This document shows positions 43,717 to 54,068 of a stretch of 64,000 bases of DNA, piece by piece. A program made the position numbers and the translations under genes. This stretch comes from Methylotenera versatilis 7. Its GTDB lineage: Bacteria; Pseudomonadota; Gammaproteobacteria; Burkholderiales; Methylophilaceae. Under the pieces are notes generated by a model that was not told the origin of the DNA, searched no databases, and worked only from the letters and a program-made list of their open reading frames with translations. How positions within the stretch are numbered: position 1 is the stretch's first letter; each line of letters opens with the position of its first letter. The stretch spans positions 1,240,001 to 1,304,000 of the forward strand of contig NZ_JUGF01000002.1 of assembly GCF_000799165.1 (NCBI RefSeq). The letters are read 5' to 3'.

Positions 43717-45834
43717 TTAATTTGCCAGCTTAGATAAATCTGCAACGCGATTCATTGTTTGGTGCAATATTGCCAATAAACCTAAGCGGTTTGTTTTTAG
43801 CGCAGCATCGTCCGCATTTACCATTACGTTATCAAAGAAATCATCCACTGGTGATTTTAATGCCGCTAAAGCCTTAAGCGAACCAGTGTAATCGCCACTT
43901 TCAAACAGCTTATCTGCCTCTGGTTTTACTTTACTTAATGCTGCATTTAATGCAATTTCTGCGGGTTCTTGTAATAGGCCTGTATTCACTTCAGCCTTTA
44001 CTTCGTCTTCTACTTTTTTCAAGATATTGCCAACACGTTTGTTTGCAGCGGCCAGAGCGGGGGCTTCTGCTAGCGTTGAGAATGAACGAACCGCTTCTAG
44101 TTTTGGCGGAATCTCACTCAATTTATCTGGTGCTAAAGACAACACAGCTTCAACTTCTTGTGGGCTAGCGCCTTGGTCGCGTAAATTGACACTTAATCGA
44201 TCAAAACAGAATTCCTGAATTGCGCTGACAACCGCTTGATTGCTATCGAAGTGTTTAGCAACACCTTCCACCAGAGCGCCGAACGAGAATGGCAGTTTTG
44301 CATCTATCAACATTCTAATAATTCCTAACGCCTGCCGACGTAAGGCGAAAGGATCTTTGTCCCCTGTTGGTTTTTCACCTATGCTGAATAAACCTACTAA
44401 GGTCTCTAATTTATCTGCCAAAGCCACACAAATACCTACTTGATTGCGTGGTAAGTCATCACCCGCAAAGCGCGGCTTATAGTGGTCTTCAATCGCAAAA
44501 GCTACATCGTTATCCAAACCTTCTTGCTGTGCGTAATAACGCCCCATAATGCCTTGTAGCTCTGGAAATTCGCTCACCATATCGGTCACTAAGTCAGCTT
44601 TTGAAAGTTTTGCTGCGAGTTCTGCTTTAACAATCAAGCTTGTATCAGCTAATTTAGACGTTACAATCGAGCTCGCTATTTGACCTGCAATTTTAACGAC
44701 ACGTTGATTGCGTTCACCTTGGCTACCCAATTTATTGTGGTAAACCACTTTATCTAAACCCGCAATACGGCTTTCCAGTGTCTTTTTACGGTCTTGATCA
44801 AAGAAGAATTTTGCATCCGCCAGTCGCGGACGCACAACGCGCTCATTGCCGCCAATTACTGCGCTGGGGTCGGCTGGATTAATGTTAGAAACGATTAAAA
44901 ACTTGTTGGTCAGTTTGTTATTAGCATCTAAAAGCGGAAAGTATTTTTGATTCGCTTTCATGGTTAAAATTAAACATTCCTGCGGTACTTCCAGGTAAAT
45001 CTCTTCAAATTGGCCAAGCAACACATTTGGGCGTTCTACTAAAGCAGTTACTTCATCCAGCAATGCGTCATCTTCGATCGGCTTCAGATTTTGTTTGGCA
45101 GCGGCGGCGTTTAACTGGCGGGCGATTTCAGCTTTTCTGCTAACAAAACTTGCTATAACAGCACCATCGTCTAATAATTGTTTTTCATAACTATCTGCAT
45201 TGTTAATGGTAATAAGTGGCTGTTTTGCTTCAAAACGGTGACCTTGTGTTGTGTTGCTGGCATTTAACCCCAGCGTGTTTACAGGCACAATTGTTTCACC
45301 ATGTAACGCAACCAAGCTATGCGCGGGGCGTACAAATTTCACGCTTTCCCAGCCAGGGTTATCTGTGTTGCTATGCAATTGGTACGTCATCACTTTGGGA
45401 ATCGGCAGTTTTGCCAGCGCTTCTTCTATCGCTTTTTGCAAAGCATCTTTTAAGCTTGCGCCAGCTTGCAACACGTCCAAAAACAGTACGTTATTTTCAT
45501 TTTTAAGCTGAGAAACTGCGCTTTCGCCTGCACCTAAGACTTGCAGTTTTTTAAGTAAAGCCAGACTAGCATTACCGTTGGCATCCAAACCCACATTGGC
45601 AGGCATCAGTTTTTGTGAGATTTGTTTATCTGCGCCTTTTTCAGAAATGGCAGTAATGTGCGCCGCCAAACGGCGCGGTGTCGCATAGGCGGTCACGATA
45701 GAGTTTTCTGCCGTTAAGCCTTGTGCTTTAAGTGAATCAAACAGGCTGCTGCTGAATGATTCCCCCAGCTTATTCAAAGCTTTGGGCGGTAGTTCTTCTA
45801 CAAATAATTCTATTAATAAGTTTTTTACTGACAT
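43717..45834 (-). CDS. glyS: Glycine-tRNA ligase beta subunit
   Basis: 705 residues from the chosen Met (45834), which yields MSVKNLLIELFVEELPPKAL as in E. coli; an in-frame Met 8 codons upstream is possible. Family signatures: VTAYATPRRLAAHI, DDALLDEVTALVERPNVLLG, LTMKANQKYFPLLD and RVVRPRLADAKFFFDQDRK. The C-terminal part is the DALR-like tRNA-binding domain. It pairs with GlyQ as an alpha2beta2 enzyme. Confidence 0.96.
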   Translation of the reverse strand: MSVKNLLIELFVEELPPKALNKLGESFSSSLFDSLKAQGLTAENSIVTAYATPRRLAAHITAISEKGADKQISQKLMPANVGLDANGNASLALLKKLQVLGAGESAVSQLKNENNVLFLDVLQAGASLKDALQKAIEEALAKLPIPKVMTYQLHSNTDNPGWESVKFVRPAHSLVALHGETIVPVNTLGLNASNTTQGHRFEAKQPLITINNADSYEKQLLDDGAVIASFVSRKAEIARQLNAAAAKQNLKPIEDDALLDEVTALVERPNVLLGQFEEIYLEVPQECLILTMKANQKYFPLLDANNKLTNKFLIVSNINPADPSAVIGGNERVVRPRLADAKFFFDQDRKKTLESRIAGLDKVVYHNKLGSQGERNQRVVKIAGQIASSIVTSKLADTSLIVKAELAAKLSKADLVTDMVSEFPELQGIMGRYYAQQEGLDNDVAFAIEDHYKPRFAGDDLPRNQVGICVALADKLETLVGLFSIGEKPTGDKDPFALRRQALGIIRMLIDAKLPFSFGALVEGVAKHFDSNQAVVSAIQEFCFDRLSVNLRDQGASPQEVEAVLSLAPDKLSEIPPKLEAVRSFSTLAEAPALAAANKRVGNILKKVEDEVKAEVNTGLLQEPAEIALNAALSKVKPEADKLFESGDYTGSLKALAALKSPVDDFFDNVMVNADDAALKTNRLGLLAILHQTMNRVADLSKLAN

Positions 45835-45911
45835 TTTTAATCCGTTAACTTCACTCATTTATCATTCTTGCCTTGTTCATGGCTCCAGCAAAAATGGCAT
45901 TTTTTTAATTA

Positions 45912-46847
45912 TTAAGCTGCTTTTTTCGCTGACTCTAACTTGACTAGACTGGCCAGCACCTCATCGGCCCAGTTTTTCGGTGCCAACGGGAAACCAAGTC
46001 TGGCGCGACTATCAAGATAACTGGCAGCAACAGCGCGGGCGATGTTGCGGATTTTTCCGATATAAGCGGCGCGCTCGGTCACGCTGATTGCGCCACGCGC
46101 ATCCAGCAAGTTAAATGTGTGCGCGGCTTTTAGTACTTGTTCATAAGCAGGCAGAGCAAGTTTTTGTTCAACCAGATTTTGTGCCTGTTTTTCATGTGCA
46201 GTAAATGCGGTAAACAGGAAATCAACGTCTGAATGCTCAAAGTTATAAGTTGATTGTTCCACCTCATTTTGATGGAATACATCGCCGTATTTCACGTTTT
46301 CAGAATACTGCAGATCGTAAACGCTATCGACGCCCTGTAAATACATGGCCAAACGCTCTAAACCGTAAGTGATTTCGCCGGTGATGGGTTTGCAGTTAAT
46401 GCCGCCCACTTGCTGAAAATAAGTAAATTGCGTGACTTCCATGCCGTTGAGCCAGACTTCCCAGCCTAAACCCCACGCGCCTAAAGTCGGATTTTCCCAA
46501 TCGTCCTCTACAAAGCGGATGTCATTTTGTTTTAAATCGAAACCCAATGCTTCAAGTGAGCCCAAATACAGCTCTAGAATATTCGCCGGTGCGGGTTTTA
46601 ATACCACTTGATACTGGTAATAATGTTGCAAGCGGTTTGGGTTTTCGCCGTAACGACCATCTTTTGGGCGACGGCTTGGCTGCACGTAGGCGGCTTTCCA
46701 CGGTTCTGGCCCAAGTGCGCGCAAAAAAGTGCCCGTGTGTGAAGTGCCTGCGCCGACTTCCATATCATACGGTTGCAGTAGGGCACAGCCTTGCTTATCC
46801 CAATATTGTTGTAGGGTTAGAATGATTTGCTGGAAGGTTAGCACCAT
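45912..46847 (-). CDS. glyQ: Glycine-tRNA ligase alpha subunit
   Basis: 311 residues. [60 protein letters not shown] and [13 protein letters not shown] are signature runs of the class II alpha subunit that binds glycine and ATP. It lies just upstream of glyS, the usual order. It follows lnt by 31 nt. Confidence 0.97.
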   Translation of the reverse strand: MVLTFQQIILTLQQYWDKQGCALLQPYDMEVGAGTSHTGTFLRALGPEPWKAAYVQPSRRPKDGRYGENPNRLQHYYQYQVVLKPAPANILELYLGSLEALGFDLKQNDIRFVEDDWENPTLGAWGLGWEVWLNGMEVTQFTYFQQVGGINCKPITGEITYGLERLAMYLQGVDSVYDLQYSENVKYGDVFHQNEVEQSTYNFEHSDVDFLFTAFTAHEKQAQNLVEQKLALPAYEQVLKAAHTFNLLDARGAISVTERAAYIGKIRNIARAVAASYLDSRARLGFPLAPKNWADEVLASLVKLESAKKAA

Positions 46848-46878
46848 GATGAGTATTGCTTAAACGAAAAGTCTGATT

Positions 46879-48372
46879 TTACCTTAGAAAACTTCTTTTT
46901 CGCCAAACTAGGTTGGTCAAAACCGCAAAACACAACACAATAAACGGCCAATTACCCCAGCGCACATAAGGAGTACTACCACTGTAGCCTTGGGCTTGTA
47001 CATTCAGCGTTGTCTGAATATCGTGCGGCACGTGTGCAATTACATAGCCATGTGCATCAATTGCAGCGGTTGCGCCAGTATTGGTGGCTCGCAACATCAT
47101 TCTGCCAGTTTCAAGTGCACGCGCTTGGCTGAATTGCATATGTTGATCTGCCGCGTAAGATTGGCCATACCATGCATCGTTGCTAATGTTGGCTAAGAGT
47201 GTTGCTGTAGGCAGCTGGCGGATGATTTCTTCACCAAAAACGTCTTCATAACACACATTTATCGCGACCTTTTGCTTGCCTAATTGCATGGGTGTTTGGT
47301 ACGCGCCGCCGCGTGACAAATCGCTTAATGGCATATTGAGCCAATCGCGGTAAATCCAGCCAAATACTTGTTTTAATGGAATAAACTCACCAAATGGCAC
47401 TAAGTGATTTTTGGCGTAGCTTTGGGTGGGCGCAGTGCCAAAGCTGAATGCGCTGTTAAAGTATTCATCCGTTTTTTCATTTAATTCGACCATACCGACA
47501 ATGACGTCGCCATTATTTTGCTTGGCATGATTGGTTAATGCGTCAGTGATACTGGCATCAATTCGGCTGGAAATAACAGGCAGCGCGGTTTCTGGCAGAA
47601 CAATTAATTGCGCTTTGCTTTGTTTTACCATGTTGATATACGTGTTAATGGTATTTTGCGCGGTATCGGCTGACCATTTTGTATCTTGTGCAATATTGCC
47701 TTGAATCAGCGCTGCGCTAATCGGCTCGCCGATTGGAGTTGTCCACTCGACTGTTTTTAACAAGCCGCCAGCAACTAATATTAAGACTAAAGATGCGATT
47801 GCGTTGCGTTTGCAAATGGCAGAAAAATTAGCTTGTGCTAACCAAGATGCAATAATTGCAGCGACCAGCGCGGTAATAACCGATACGCCATACACGCCGA
47901 TAATCGGCACATAGCCTGCTAATGGGCTATGTGGCACCTGGCTGTAACCTAAAGTTAACCATGGAAATCCTGTGAAAATCCAGCTGCGGATCCAATCCGA
48001 CAATCCCCACAGAATAGGCGCGCTAATCACTAAAAAGCCCAGACGTTTACTCAAGTAGCCAACTGCGCCCACAAACAGCGCCATAAAGGCGCACAGGCAA
48101 AAAGTGGAAAAGCCGGCAAACCACCACGGCATACCGCCGAAATCATGCAGGCTGATATAAATCCAATAGATCCCAACGACATATAAACCTAAACCATATT
48201 GAAAGCCCAGTTTAAAAGCAGATTTGGCCGAGTCTGTTTTAAACCATAAAAAAATCAACCCGATTAAAGATAATATAGCGGCTGGGAATACATAAAAAGG
48301 TGCAAATGCCAGTACGGCGAAAGCGCCCAACAAATAGGGGATAGCAAAACGAAACCGTGTGAAAATTTGCAT
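46879..48372 (-). CDS. lnt: Apolipoprotein N-acyltransferase
   Basis: 497 residues. About six membrane segments fill the first 200 residues, then a periplasmic nitrilase domain. The catalytic Glu lies in IVLPETALP, the Lys in YAKNHLVPFGEFIPL, and the Cys in VAINVCYEDVFGEEI. It adds the third acyl chain to lipoproteins. It is separated here from corC and ybeY by mscL and a secreted-protein gene. Confidence 0.96.
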   Translation of the reverse strand: MQIFTRFRFAIPYLLGAFAVLAFAPFYVFPAAILSLIGLIFLWFKTDSAKSAFKLGFQYGLGLYVVGIYWIYISLHDFGGMPWWFAGFSTFCLCAFMALFVGAVGYLSKRLGFLVISAPILWGLSDWIRSWIFTGFPWLTLGYSQVPHSPLAGYVPIIGVYGVSVITALVAAIIASWLAQANFSAICKRNAIASLVLILVAGGLLKTVEWTTPIGEPISAALIQGNIAQDTKWSADTAQNTINTYINMVKQSKAQLIVLPETALPVISSRIDASITDALTNHAKQNNGDVIVGMVELNEKTDEYFNSAFSFGTAPTQSYAKNHLVPFGEFIPLKQVFGWIYRDWLNMPLSDLSRGGAYQTPMQLGKQKVAINVCYEDVFGEEIIRQLPTATLLANISNDAWYGQSYAADQHMQFSQARALETGRMMLRATNTGATAAIDAHGYVIAHVPHDIQTTLNVQAQGYSGSTPYVRWGNWPFIVLCFAVLTNLVWRKRSFLR

Positions 48373-48448
48373 TGTTTGAGCTGATTAAAAATATGAATAG
48401 CGCATTGTAATCAAATTAGCATTATTTATGGCACTACATGACAAAACG

Positions 48449-48478
48449 TTGACAACGATGCTAGCTTAGACCTATATT
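48449..48478 (+). promoter_or_regulatory. Sigma70 promoter of mscL
   Basis: A perfect TTGACA (48449-48454) and TATATT (48473-48478) are 18 nt apart, about 48 nt upstream of the mscL start. This is the best promoter match I see in the window. Confidence 0.7.
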
Positions 48479-48525
48479 GCTCTTGCGATACAAGCTTGCT
48501 TTAATTTACTTTGGGAGAAAATATA

Positions 48526-48939
48526 ATGAGTATGACATCAGAATTTAAGGACTTTATTAGTAAGGGCAACGTGATGGACCTGGCAGTGGGTGTCATCATC
48601 GGTGCGGCTTTCGGCAAGATTGTAGATTCGATGGTGAACGACATTATTATGCCAATCGTGGGTAAGATTTTTGGCGGCTTGGATTTTAGTAATATGTACA
48701 TTCCACTTAATGGTCAAGAACTCGGCTTGGCTTTGGTTGAGGCGAAGAAAGCCGGTGCGGTATTGGCTTATGGTAATTTTATTACCGTGGTATTAAATTT
48801 TATTATTCTGGCTTTTATCATTTTCCAAATGGTGAAAATGGTGAATCGCCTGAAAAGGGCAGAACCGCCTGCTGCGCCAGTCGCGACGCCAGATGACATT
48901 TTATTACTGCGTGAAATTCGCGATGCACTAAAAAAATAA
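48526..48939 (+). CDS. mscL: Large-conductance mechanosensitive channel
   Basis: 137 residues, standard length. [20 protein letters not shown] begins the first membrane segment, and [20 protein letters not shown] the second. The tail carries the conserved LLREIRDAL. It opens under hypo-osmotic shock and lets solutes out. The ATG at 48526 follows GGGAGAA at 7 nt. A strong promoter lies upstream, and a terminator follows. Confidence 0.97.
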   Translation: MSMTSEFKDFISKGNVMDLAVGVIIGAAFGKIVDSMVNDIIMPIVGKIFGGLDFSNMYIPLNGQELGLALVEAKKAGAVLAYGNFITVVLNFIILAFIIFQMVKMVNRLKRAEPPAAPVATPDDILLLREIRDALKK

Positions 48940-48964
48940 CTTACTAATATAGATCATCAATAAT

Positions 48965-48992
48965 AAAAAAGGACGCATATGCGTCCTTTTTT
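48965..48992. terminator. Bidirectional rho-independent terminator
   Basis: The sequence AAAAAAGGACGCAT joined to ATGCGTCCTTTTTT is a perfect palindrome, placed between the convergent mscL and secreted-protein genes. T-runs occur in both directions. Confidence 0.92.
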
Positions 48993-49020
48993 ATTGGCTA
49001 AGACAAAGTGAAAGTATTCA

Positions 49021-49488
49021 TCACATCTCAGGCTTGCCAGGCAACTCATAAGCTTGCCCATCATCTCTTTCACTGCCATCGTTATTTAAAAATACCACTT
49101 GCACCACTTTTTCATCAATAAAATCCAACTCTGTGGTTTGATAATAAGTGCCGTCGGCTGCGGTGTTAATGTTGTGATACTGCCAAATCGAAGCCACTAC
49201 CCGGCCTGAGTCTTTCAATTTAATATCATCTGCTCTGGCAGGTTCGCCGAATTGTTCAATAATTTGGGCTTTGGTAAAGTTATTAATCGCATCCACAAAT
49301 TCTTTTTCACTGATGGGGATTTCTGTTGATTGCGTAAGTGGCAGTTGTACTAATGGGCTTTCTGCCAATTGCGCCGGCACATCTTCAGATAGCGGCATTA
49401 TTATCGCTTCGTCAGCATCTTCAGCAAAAGCAGCCACAGGCAACATTATTTGCATGGATAACAAAAGAGTGATGAATAACTTGTTCAT
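49021..49488 (-). CDS. Periplasmic protein of unknown function, 155 aa
   Basis: A signal peptide (1-22, ending VAAFA) is followed by an acidic, Pro-rich linker (to about 58) and a compact domain. The domain pattern FTKAQIIEQFGEPARADDIK, then ASIWQYHNIN and LDFIDEKVVQVVFLN, recalls the BamE/SmpA fold in which a short helix-turn precedes beta strands. I do not claim membership. It has no lipobox. It is convergent with mscL and lies 89 nt after corC. Confidence 0.75.
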   Translation of the reverse strand: MNKLFITLLLSMQIMLPVAAFAEDADEAIIMPLSEDVPAQLAESPLVQLPLTQSTEIPISEKEFVDAINNFTKAQIIEQFGEPARADDIKLKDSGRVVASIWQYHNINTAADGTYYQTTELDFIDEKVVQVVFLNNDGSERDDGQAYELPGKPEM

Positions 49489-49577
49489 ATTAAGATTCTC
49501 TAACAGTTTTATTAAGAGGTTAAAGCTTATTATCTAGTTCAACATGCCGCACTCAACGAATGCGAATTAGCTCAATG

Positions 49578-50465
49578 TTAAGTTGACTCAATAGGGAAAG
49601 GCTCATCTGGCAACACCTCTACCAAGATAGAGTGTAAGCGCCTGCTATCGGCACGTATCACGGAAATGCTTAAATTCCCAATAACGATGTGATCGCCGCG
49701 CTTGGGTAAATGACCAAAATTATTCACCACTAACCCACCAATGGTTGAGTACTCTTCATCACTTAATTGTGTGCCTAACGCTTCGTTAAAATCGGCAATT
49801 TCGGTGAGTGCTTTAACGCGGTAATGACCTTGTGCATCTTTAATGATATTGTCTTCGTCTTCGTCGTAGTCGTATTCATCTTCGATATCGCCGACGATTT
49901 GTTCCAGCACATCTTCGATCGTGACCATGCCGGCTACACCGCCGTATTCATCCACCACAATGGCGATATGGTTGCGATTGCTGCGAAACTCTTTGAGTAA
50001 AATATTTAAACGTTTGGACTCCGGAATGAACACCGCAGGGCGCAACATATCGCGCACTTCAAAATCTTCGCCTGCGTAATAGCGCAATAAATCTTTGGCT
50101 AACAGAATGCCAATCACATCGTTTTTATCATCTTCAATGACCGGGAAACGTGAGTGCGCGGTTTCGATGACGTGTGGAATAAAGGTTTCGGGCGGATCAG
50201 TGATGTCGATGACATCCATTTGCGAGCGTGGAATCATGATGTCGCGCACTTGCATCTCGGACACTTGCAGCACGCCTTCTATCATGGCGAGTGAGTCTGC
50301 ATCCATTAAATGATTTTCATACGCACCATGCAACAGCTCAACAAGCTGCTCACGATCTTCTGGTTCGCGTAGCAAGAAATTGCTCAGGCGTTCTAATAAA
50401 CTGGGTTTGTTGCTTGGCTTACTATTGGTGGGTTTGTTGCTTAAATTTTCCGACTCACTGGCCAT
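49578..50465 (-). CDS. corC: CorC/YbeX transporter-associated CBS protein
   Basis: 295 residues. Two CBS domains (about 70-125 and 135-190; IMIPRSQMDVIDI, RFPVIEDDKNDVIGILLAKDL, VDEYGGVAGMVTIEDVLEQI) and a C-terminal CorC_HlyC domain (RVKALTEIADFNEALG) are visible. It is linked to magnesium/cobalt efflux and to ribosome function in E. coli. It is 9 nt downstream of ybeY, the conserved pairing. Confidence 0.95.
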   Translation of the reverse strand: MASESENLSNKPTNSKPSNKPSLLERLSNFLLREPEDREQLVELLHGAYENHLMDADSLAMIEGVLQVSEMQVRDIMIPRSQMDVIDITDPPETFIPHVIETAHSRFPVIEDDKNDVIGILLAKDLLRYYAGEDFEVRDMLRPAVFIPESKRLNILLKEFRSNRNHIAIVVDEYGGVAGMVTIEDVLEQIVGDIEDEYDYDEDEDNIIKDAQGHYRVKALTEIADFNEALGTQLSDEEYSTIGGLVVNNFGHLPKRGDHIVIGNLSISVIRADSRRLHSILVEVLPDEPFPIEST

Positions 50466-50474
50466 TAAGGCGTC

Positions 50475-50912
50475 CTACATAACAAGATAGGGGTTAGCAT
50501 AACCTAATTTGCCTAAAATAGAAATTTCTAAGCTCTCCATCAATACAGCTTGCGGCTCAATTTCGTGGTCATAACCATGCAAATGTAACATGCCATGTAC
50601 GGTTAAATGTGCATAATGTGCTTCCAGCGATTTTTGTTGGAATTGCGCTTCAGATTCAACCACAGGCGCGCAAATGATAATGTCACCCATTAAAAAAGGC
50701 GTTTCAGTCAACGGAAAAGTCAGTACATTAGTTGCATAATCTTTACCACGATACATACTGTTCAATTCACGACCTTCTTGCTCATCTACCAGTCGAATGG
50801 TCACTTCGGTATCGACATTGATTGCTGCTTTTGCCCATTTTTGGAATTGTTTCTTAGTGGGTAGATCAGCGCGCTGAGATTCGTATTGAATGGTGATGTT
50901 GAGTTTAGGCAT
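50475..50912 (-). CDS. ybeY: Endoribonuclease YbeY
   Basis: 145 residues. YbeY is a zinc-binding RNase needed for 16S rRNA 3' maturation and ribosome quality control. The metal motif HGMLHLHGYDHE is at 106-117. MYRGKDYATNVLTFPLTE is the second family signature. It precedes corC. Its usual upstream neighbour phoH is about 3 kb away, separated by fbp, tpiA and fba. Confidence 0.96.
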   Translation of the reverse strand: MPKLNITIQYESQRADLPTKKQFQKWAKAAINVDTEVTIRLVDEQEGRELNSMYRGKDYATNVLTFPLTETPFLMGDIIICAPVVESEAQFQQKSLEAHYAHLTVHGMLHLHGYDHEIEPQAVLMESLEISILGKLGYANPYLVM

Positions 50913-50980
50913 GATTTCGGGCTTAGATTTATAACGTGGTTTGTCATCTGTTTGAACTGTTTAGATTATATAATTAAACC

Positions 50981-51991
50981 ATGATGCAAAATATGACGAT
51001 TACAGAATTTTTAGCCCAACATTTACAAGGCGAACATAGTGCCGCGCTGACTGCAATGTTGAGCGATATTGCACATGCGGTTAAGCAAATTGCAGTCGTA
51101 ATCGATGCAGGCGCAATTGCTGGCAATATGGGTAGCTTGGCAACTGAAAGTGTTCAGGGTGTAAATGTGCATGGTGAAGTGCAGAAAACTTTGGATGTGC
51201 TGACCAATGATATATTTGTCGAGGCAATCCAGAAAAGTGGTTACGTCGCAGGTATGGTTTCGGAAGAGGTGGTTGATCCAATTAAATCAATGGTAAAAAA
51301 CGGTCAATACTTGCTGTGTTTTGACCCCTTAGATGGTTCATCCAATGTCAATGTGAACATTTCGGTTGGTACGATATTTTCCGTATTAAAAGCCCCAAAC
51401 AGTCAACCTGAATTAGCAGATTTTTTACAAGCGGGCACAGAGCAAATTTGCGGCGGTTATGCTTTGTATGGCACTTCGACCATGCTGGTATTCACCACTG
51501 GCGACGGTGTAAATGGATTTACACTAGATAAGAAAACCAATACATTTTTGTTAACACATCCGCAGATGCAAATTCCGCAAAATACTACGGAATTTGCGAT
51601 TAACATGTCCAACTACCGCTTTTGGCAAGAACCTGTACAGCGTTATGTTGATGAGTGTCTGCAAGGCACGGAAGGCGAGCGCGATAAAGATTTTAATATG
51701 CGCTGGGTCGCATCGATGGTGGCGGAAGTACACCGCATACTGGTGCGTGGCGGTATATTTATGTATCCAAGTGACGCAAAAGCCAGGATGGGAAAGCTGC
51801 GTTTAATGTATGAGGCAAACCCGATGAGTTTTATTGTGGAGCAGGCGGGCGGTGGCTCTAGTACAGGTTTGCAGCGGGTGCTGGAAGTAAGTCCAACGGG
51901 TATTCATCAACGTGTGCCGATTATGCTGGGTAGCAAAAATGAGATAGACAGAATTGCCAGCTATCACCAGAAAAAATCAAAACGTAAATAA
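50981..51991 (+). CDS. fbp: Fructose-1,6-bisphosphatase class I
   Basis: 336 residues. LLCFDPLDGSSNVNVNISVGTIF carries the metal-binding Asp residues (split here as FDPLDGSSN). GYALYGTSTMLVFTTG, KDFNMRWVASMVAEVHRIL and GGIFMYPSDAKA follow. It makes fructose 6-phosphate, the sugar precursor used by the RuMP cycle, and works in gluconeogenesis. It is convergent with tpiA and divergent from ybeY. Confidence 0.97.
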   Translation: MMQNMTITEFLAQHLQGEHSAALTAMLSDIAHAVKQIAVVIDAGAIAGNMGSLATESVQGVNVHGEVQKTLDVLTNDIFVEAIQKSGYVAGMVSEEVVDPIKSMVKNGQYLLCFDPLDGSSNVNVNISVGTIFSVLKAPNSQPELADFLQAGTEQICGGYALYGTSTMLVFTTGDGVNGFTLDKKTNTFLLTHPQMQIPQNTTEFAINMSNYRFWQEPVQRYVDECLQGTEGERDKDFNMRWVASMVAEVHRILVRGGIFMYPSDAKARMGKLRLMYEANPMSFIVEQAGGGSSTGLQRVLEVSPTGIHQRVPIMLGSKNEIDRIASYHQKKSKRK

Positions 51992-52004
51992 TATTGGTTT
52001 AAAG

Positions 52005-52047
52005 TTGGGTATATTTTAGGGTTAAGTTAACCTAAAAATATACCCAA
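52005..52047. terminator. Long hairpin between fbp and tpiA
   Basis: TTGGGTATATTTTAGG and CCTAAAAATATACCCAA form a 16-bp stem with one bulged A and an inner GTTAAGTTAA. It lies between convergent genes and is likely a bidirectional terminator. Confidence 0.8.
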
Positions 52048-52056
52048 AATTTTATC

Positions 52057-52842
52057 TTAATTAGCTGCTTTGCAAATGGCGATAAATTCCTCTGCGGATA
52101 ATGAAGCGCCTCCAATTAACCCGCCATCCACATCTGGCATGGCAAATAGTTTTTTAGCATTATTGGCTTTGATACTGCCGCCGTAGATGATACGCACATG
52201 GTCAGCAGCTTCGCTATTGCGCCTGGCAATACGATTGCGAATAAACTCATGAACTGCTTGCGCTTGTTCTGGTGTGGCTGTTTTGCCTGTTCCCACTGCC
52301 CATACCGGTTCGTAGGCAAATACCATATTCACTTGCATGGCAACGGAAAAATTCTCATCGCTCAATGTTGCCATCACCGCATCCATTTGACTGGCAACAA
52401 TCACCTCCGTTAAGCCGGCGTCATGCTCGGCCAAAGTTTCACCCACACACAATATCGGTGTTAAGCCTGCTTTAATCGATGCGTCAAATCTGGCAGCAGC
52501 GGTTAAATTGGTTTCATGAAATAGTACGCGCCGTTCAGAGTGGCCAAGCAGCACATAAGTGCAGCCTAAATCCGTTAACATATGTGCGGCAACTGCGCCG
52601 GTAAAAGCGCCTTTTTCAAACTGATTGACGTTTTGCCCGCCCCAGGCGATTTTGCTATCGCCCAATAGTTCGCGCGCCTGAAAAAGATAGGGTGTGGGTG
52701 GGCATATAACATAATCGGCCCGATTAAACTCACTTAAGCCTTTAACGATGTCGGCTAGCAAGCGTTGGTTACTGGATAAATCGCCATGCATCTTCCAGTT
52801 GCCGACCACCAGTTTGCGACGTTTATTTTGTGTAGCGGTCAT
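52057..52842 (-). CDS. tpiA: Triosephosphate isomerase
   Basis: 261 residues, TIM barrel. Substrate residues N15 and K17 are in VVGNWKMHG, the catalytic His in LLGHSERR, and the catalytic Glu in FAYEPVWAVGTG. It interconverts DHAP and glyceraldehyde 3-phosphate. The start overlaps the fba stop (TAATG), so fba and tpiA are coupled; together they run the cleavage end of the RuMP cycle or glycolysis. Confidence 0.97.
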   Translation of the reverse strand: MTATQNKRRKLVVGNWKMHGDLSSNQRLLADIVKGLSEFNRADYVICPPTPYLFQARELLGDSKIAWGGQNVNQFEKGAFTGAVAAHMLTDLGCTYVLLGHSERRVLFHETNLTAAARFDASIKAGLTPILCVGETLAEHDAGLTEVIVASQMDAVMATLSDENFSVAMQVNMVFAYEPVWAVGTGKTATPEQAQAVHEFIRNRIARRNSEAADHVRIIYGGSIKANNAKKLFAMPDVDGGLIGGASLSAEEFIAICKAAN

Positions 52843-53936
52843 TATTTGGCACCGTTCTTAGCGTCAGCTATATTTTTGACGATAGCATTCAATTCGCCGC
52901 TTTTGTAGCGTTCAGCCATACGCTCACAAGAAATGGGTTTGATTTTATTGGCATAACCGGCAGAGCCAAATGCTTCATAACGTGCGATACAAATATCCCG
53001 CATCGCGACGGTTGCTGCGGTTAAAAACTTTCGGGGGTCAAATTCTTTTTTATGCTGATCAAAAAACTGGCGGATTGCGCCACTGGATGCCATGCGTAAG
53101 TCGGTGTCAATGTTCACCTTTCGTACGCCGTATTTAATGCCCTCAACGATTTCTTCTACTGGTACGCCATAGGTCTCGCCCATATCGCCGCCGTAAGCAT
53201 TGATGATTTTTAGCCATTCTTGCGGCACGGAAGATGAGCCGTGCATGACTAAATGCGTATTTGGAATGCGTGTGTGAATCTCTTTAATGCGTTGAATTGA
53301 AAGCGTTCTTCCGGTTGGCGGTTTGCTGAATTTATAAGCGCCATGCGATGTGCCAATGGCAATTGCCAGCGCATCCACGCCTGTTTGATGCACAAAGTCA
53401 GCCGCTTCTTCTGGGTCGGTTAATAGTTGAGATTGGTCTAAAACACCTTCAGCACCAGAGCCATCTTCTTCTCCCGCCATGCCTGTTTCCAGTGATCCAA
53501 GCACGCCTAATTCACCCTCCACCGAGACACCAATGGCATGTGCAAATTCTACGATTTTTTTGGTGGTGTCTACGTTGTATTGATAGTTAGATGGCGTTTT
53601 GGCGTCTTCCATTAATGAACCATCCATCATCACGCTGGAAAAACCTGAACGCATGGCTTGAATACAAACAGCGGGCGTGTGGCCGTGATCCTGATGCATC
53701 ACGACTGGAATATGTGGATAAGACTCAATGGCGGCTAACACTAAATGTCGCAAAAATGCTTCACCTGCATATTGACGTGCCCCAGCGGAGCCTTGCAAAA
53801 TAACAGGGCTGTTAGTCGCATCTGCGGCCTGCATAATGGCATGCACCTGCTCCATATTGTTCACATTGAATGCGGCAATACCATAGCTGTGTTCAGCCGC
53901 GTGGTCTAATAATTGACGTAATGAAACGAGTGCCAT
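52842..53936 (-). CDS. fba: Fructose-bisphosphate aldolase class II
   Basis: 364 residues. The zinc and catalytic residues lie in [50 protein letters not shown] and [13 protein letters not shown]. The sequence is the CbbA-type class II aldolase of betaproteobacteria and autotrophs. It reversibly splits fructose 1,6-bisphosphate. It precedes tpiA directly, which fits a carbon-flow operon in a RuMP methylotroph. Confidence 0.97.
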   Translation of the reverse strand: MALVSLRQLLDHAAEHSYGIAAFNVNNMEQVHAIMQAADATNSPVILQGSAGARQYAGEAFLRHLVLAAIESYPHIPVVMHQDHGHTPAVCIQAMRSGFSSVMMDGSLMEDAKTPSNYQYNVDTTKKIVEFAHAIGVSVEGELGVLGSLETGMAGEEDGSGAEGVLDQSQLLTDPEEAADFVHQTGVDALAIAIGTSHGAYKFSKPPTGRTLSIQRIKEIHTRIPNTHLVMHGSSSVPQEWLKIINAYGGDMGETYGVPVEEIVEGIKYGVRKVNIDTDLRMASSGAIRQFFDQHKKEFDPRKFLTAATVAMRDICIARYEAFGSAGYANKIKPISCERMAERYKSGELNAIVKNIADAKNGAK

Positions 53937-54068
53937 GATTTCCTCTATCGGTTTTAAAGGTTAAGTAATTGTTTGCATTTTGTGCGTAATACGGTTTGAG
54001 CTACTAAACAGATTAATTTTGTTAATGTGTTTTAAGTGTCATTATTACTATAAAAACAGGCCTAAAAT

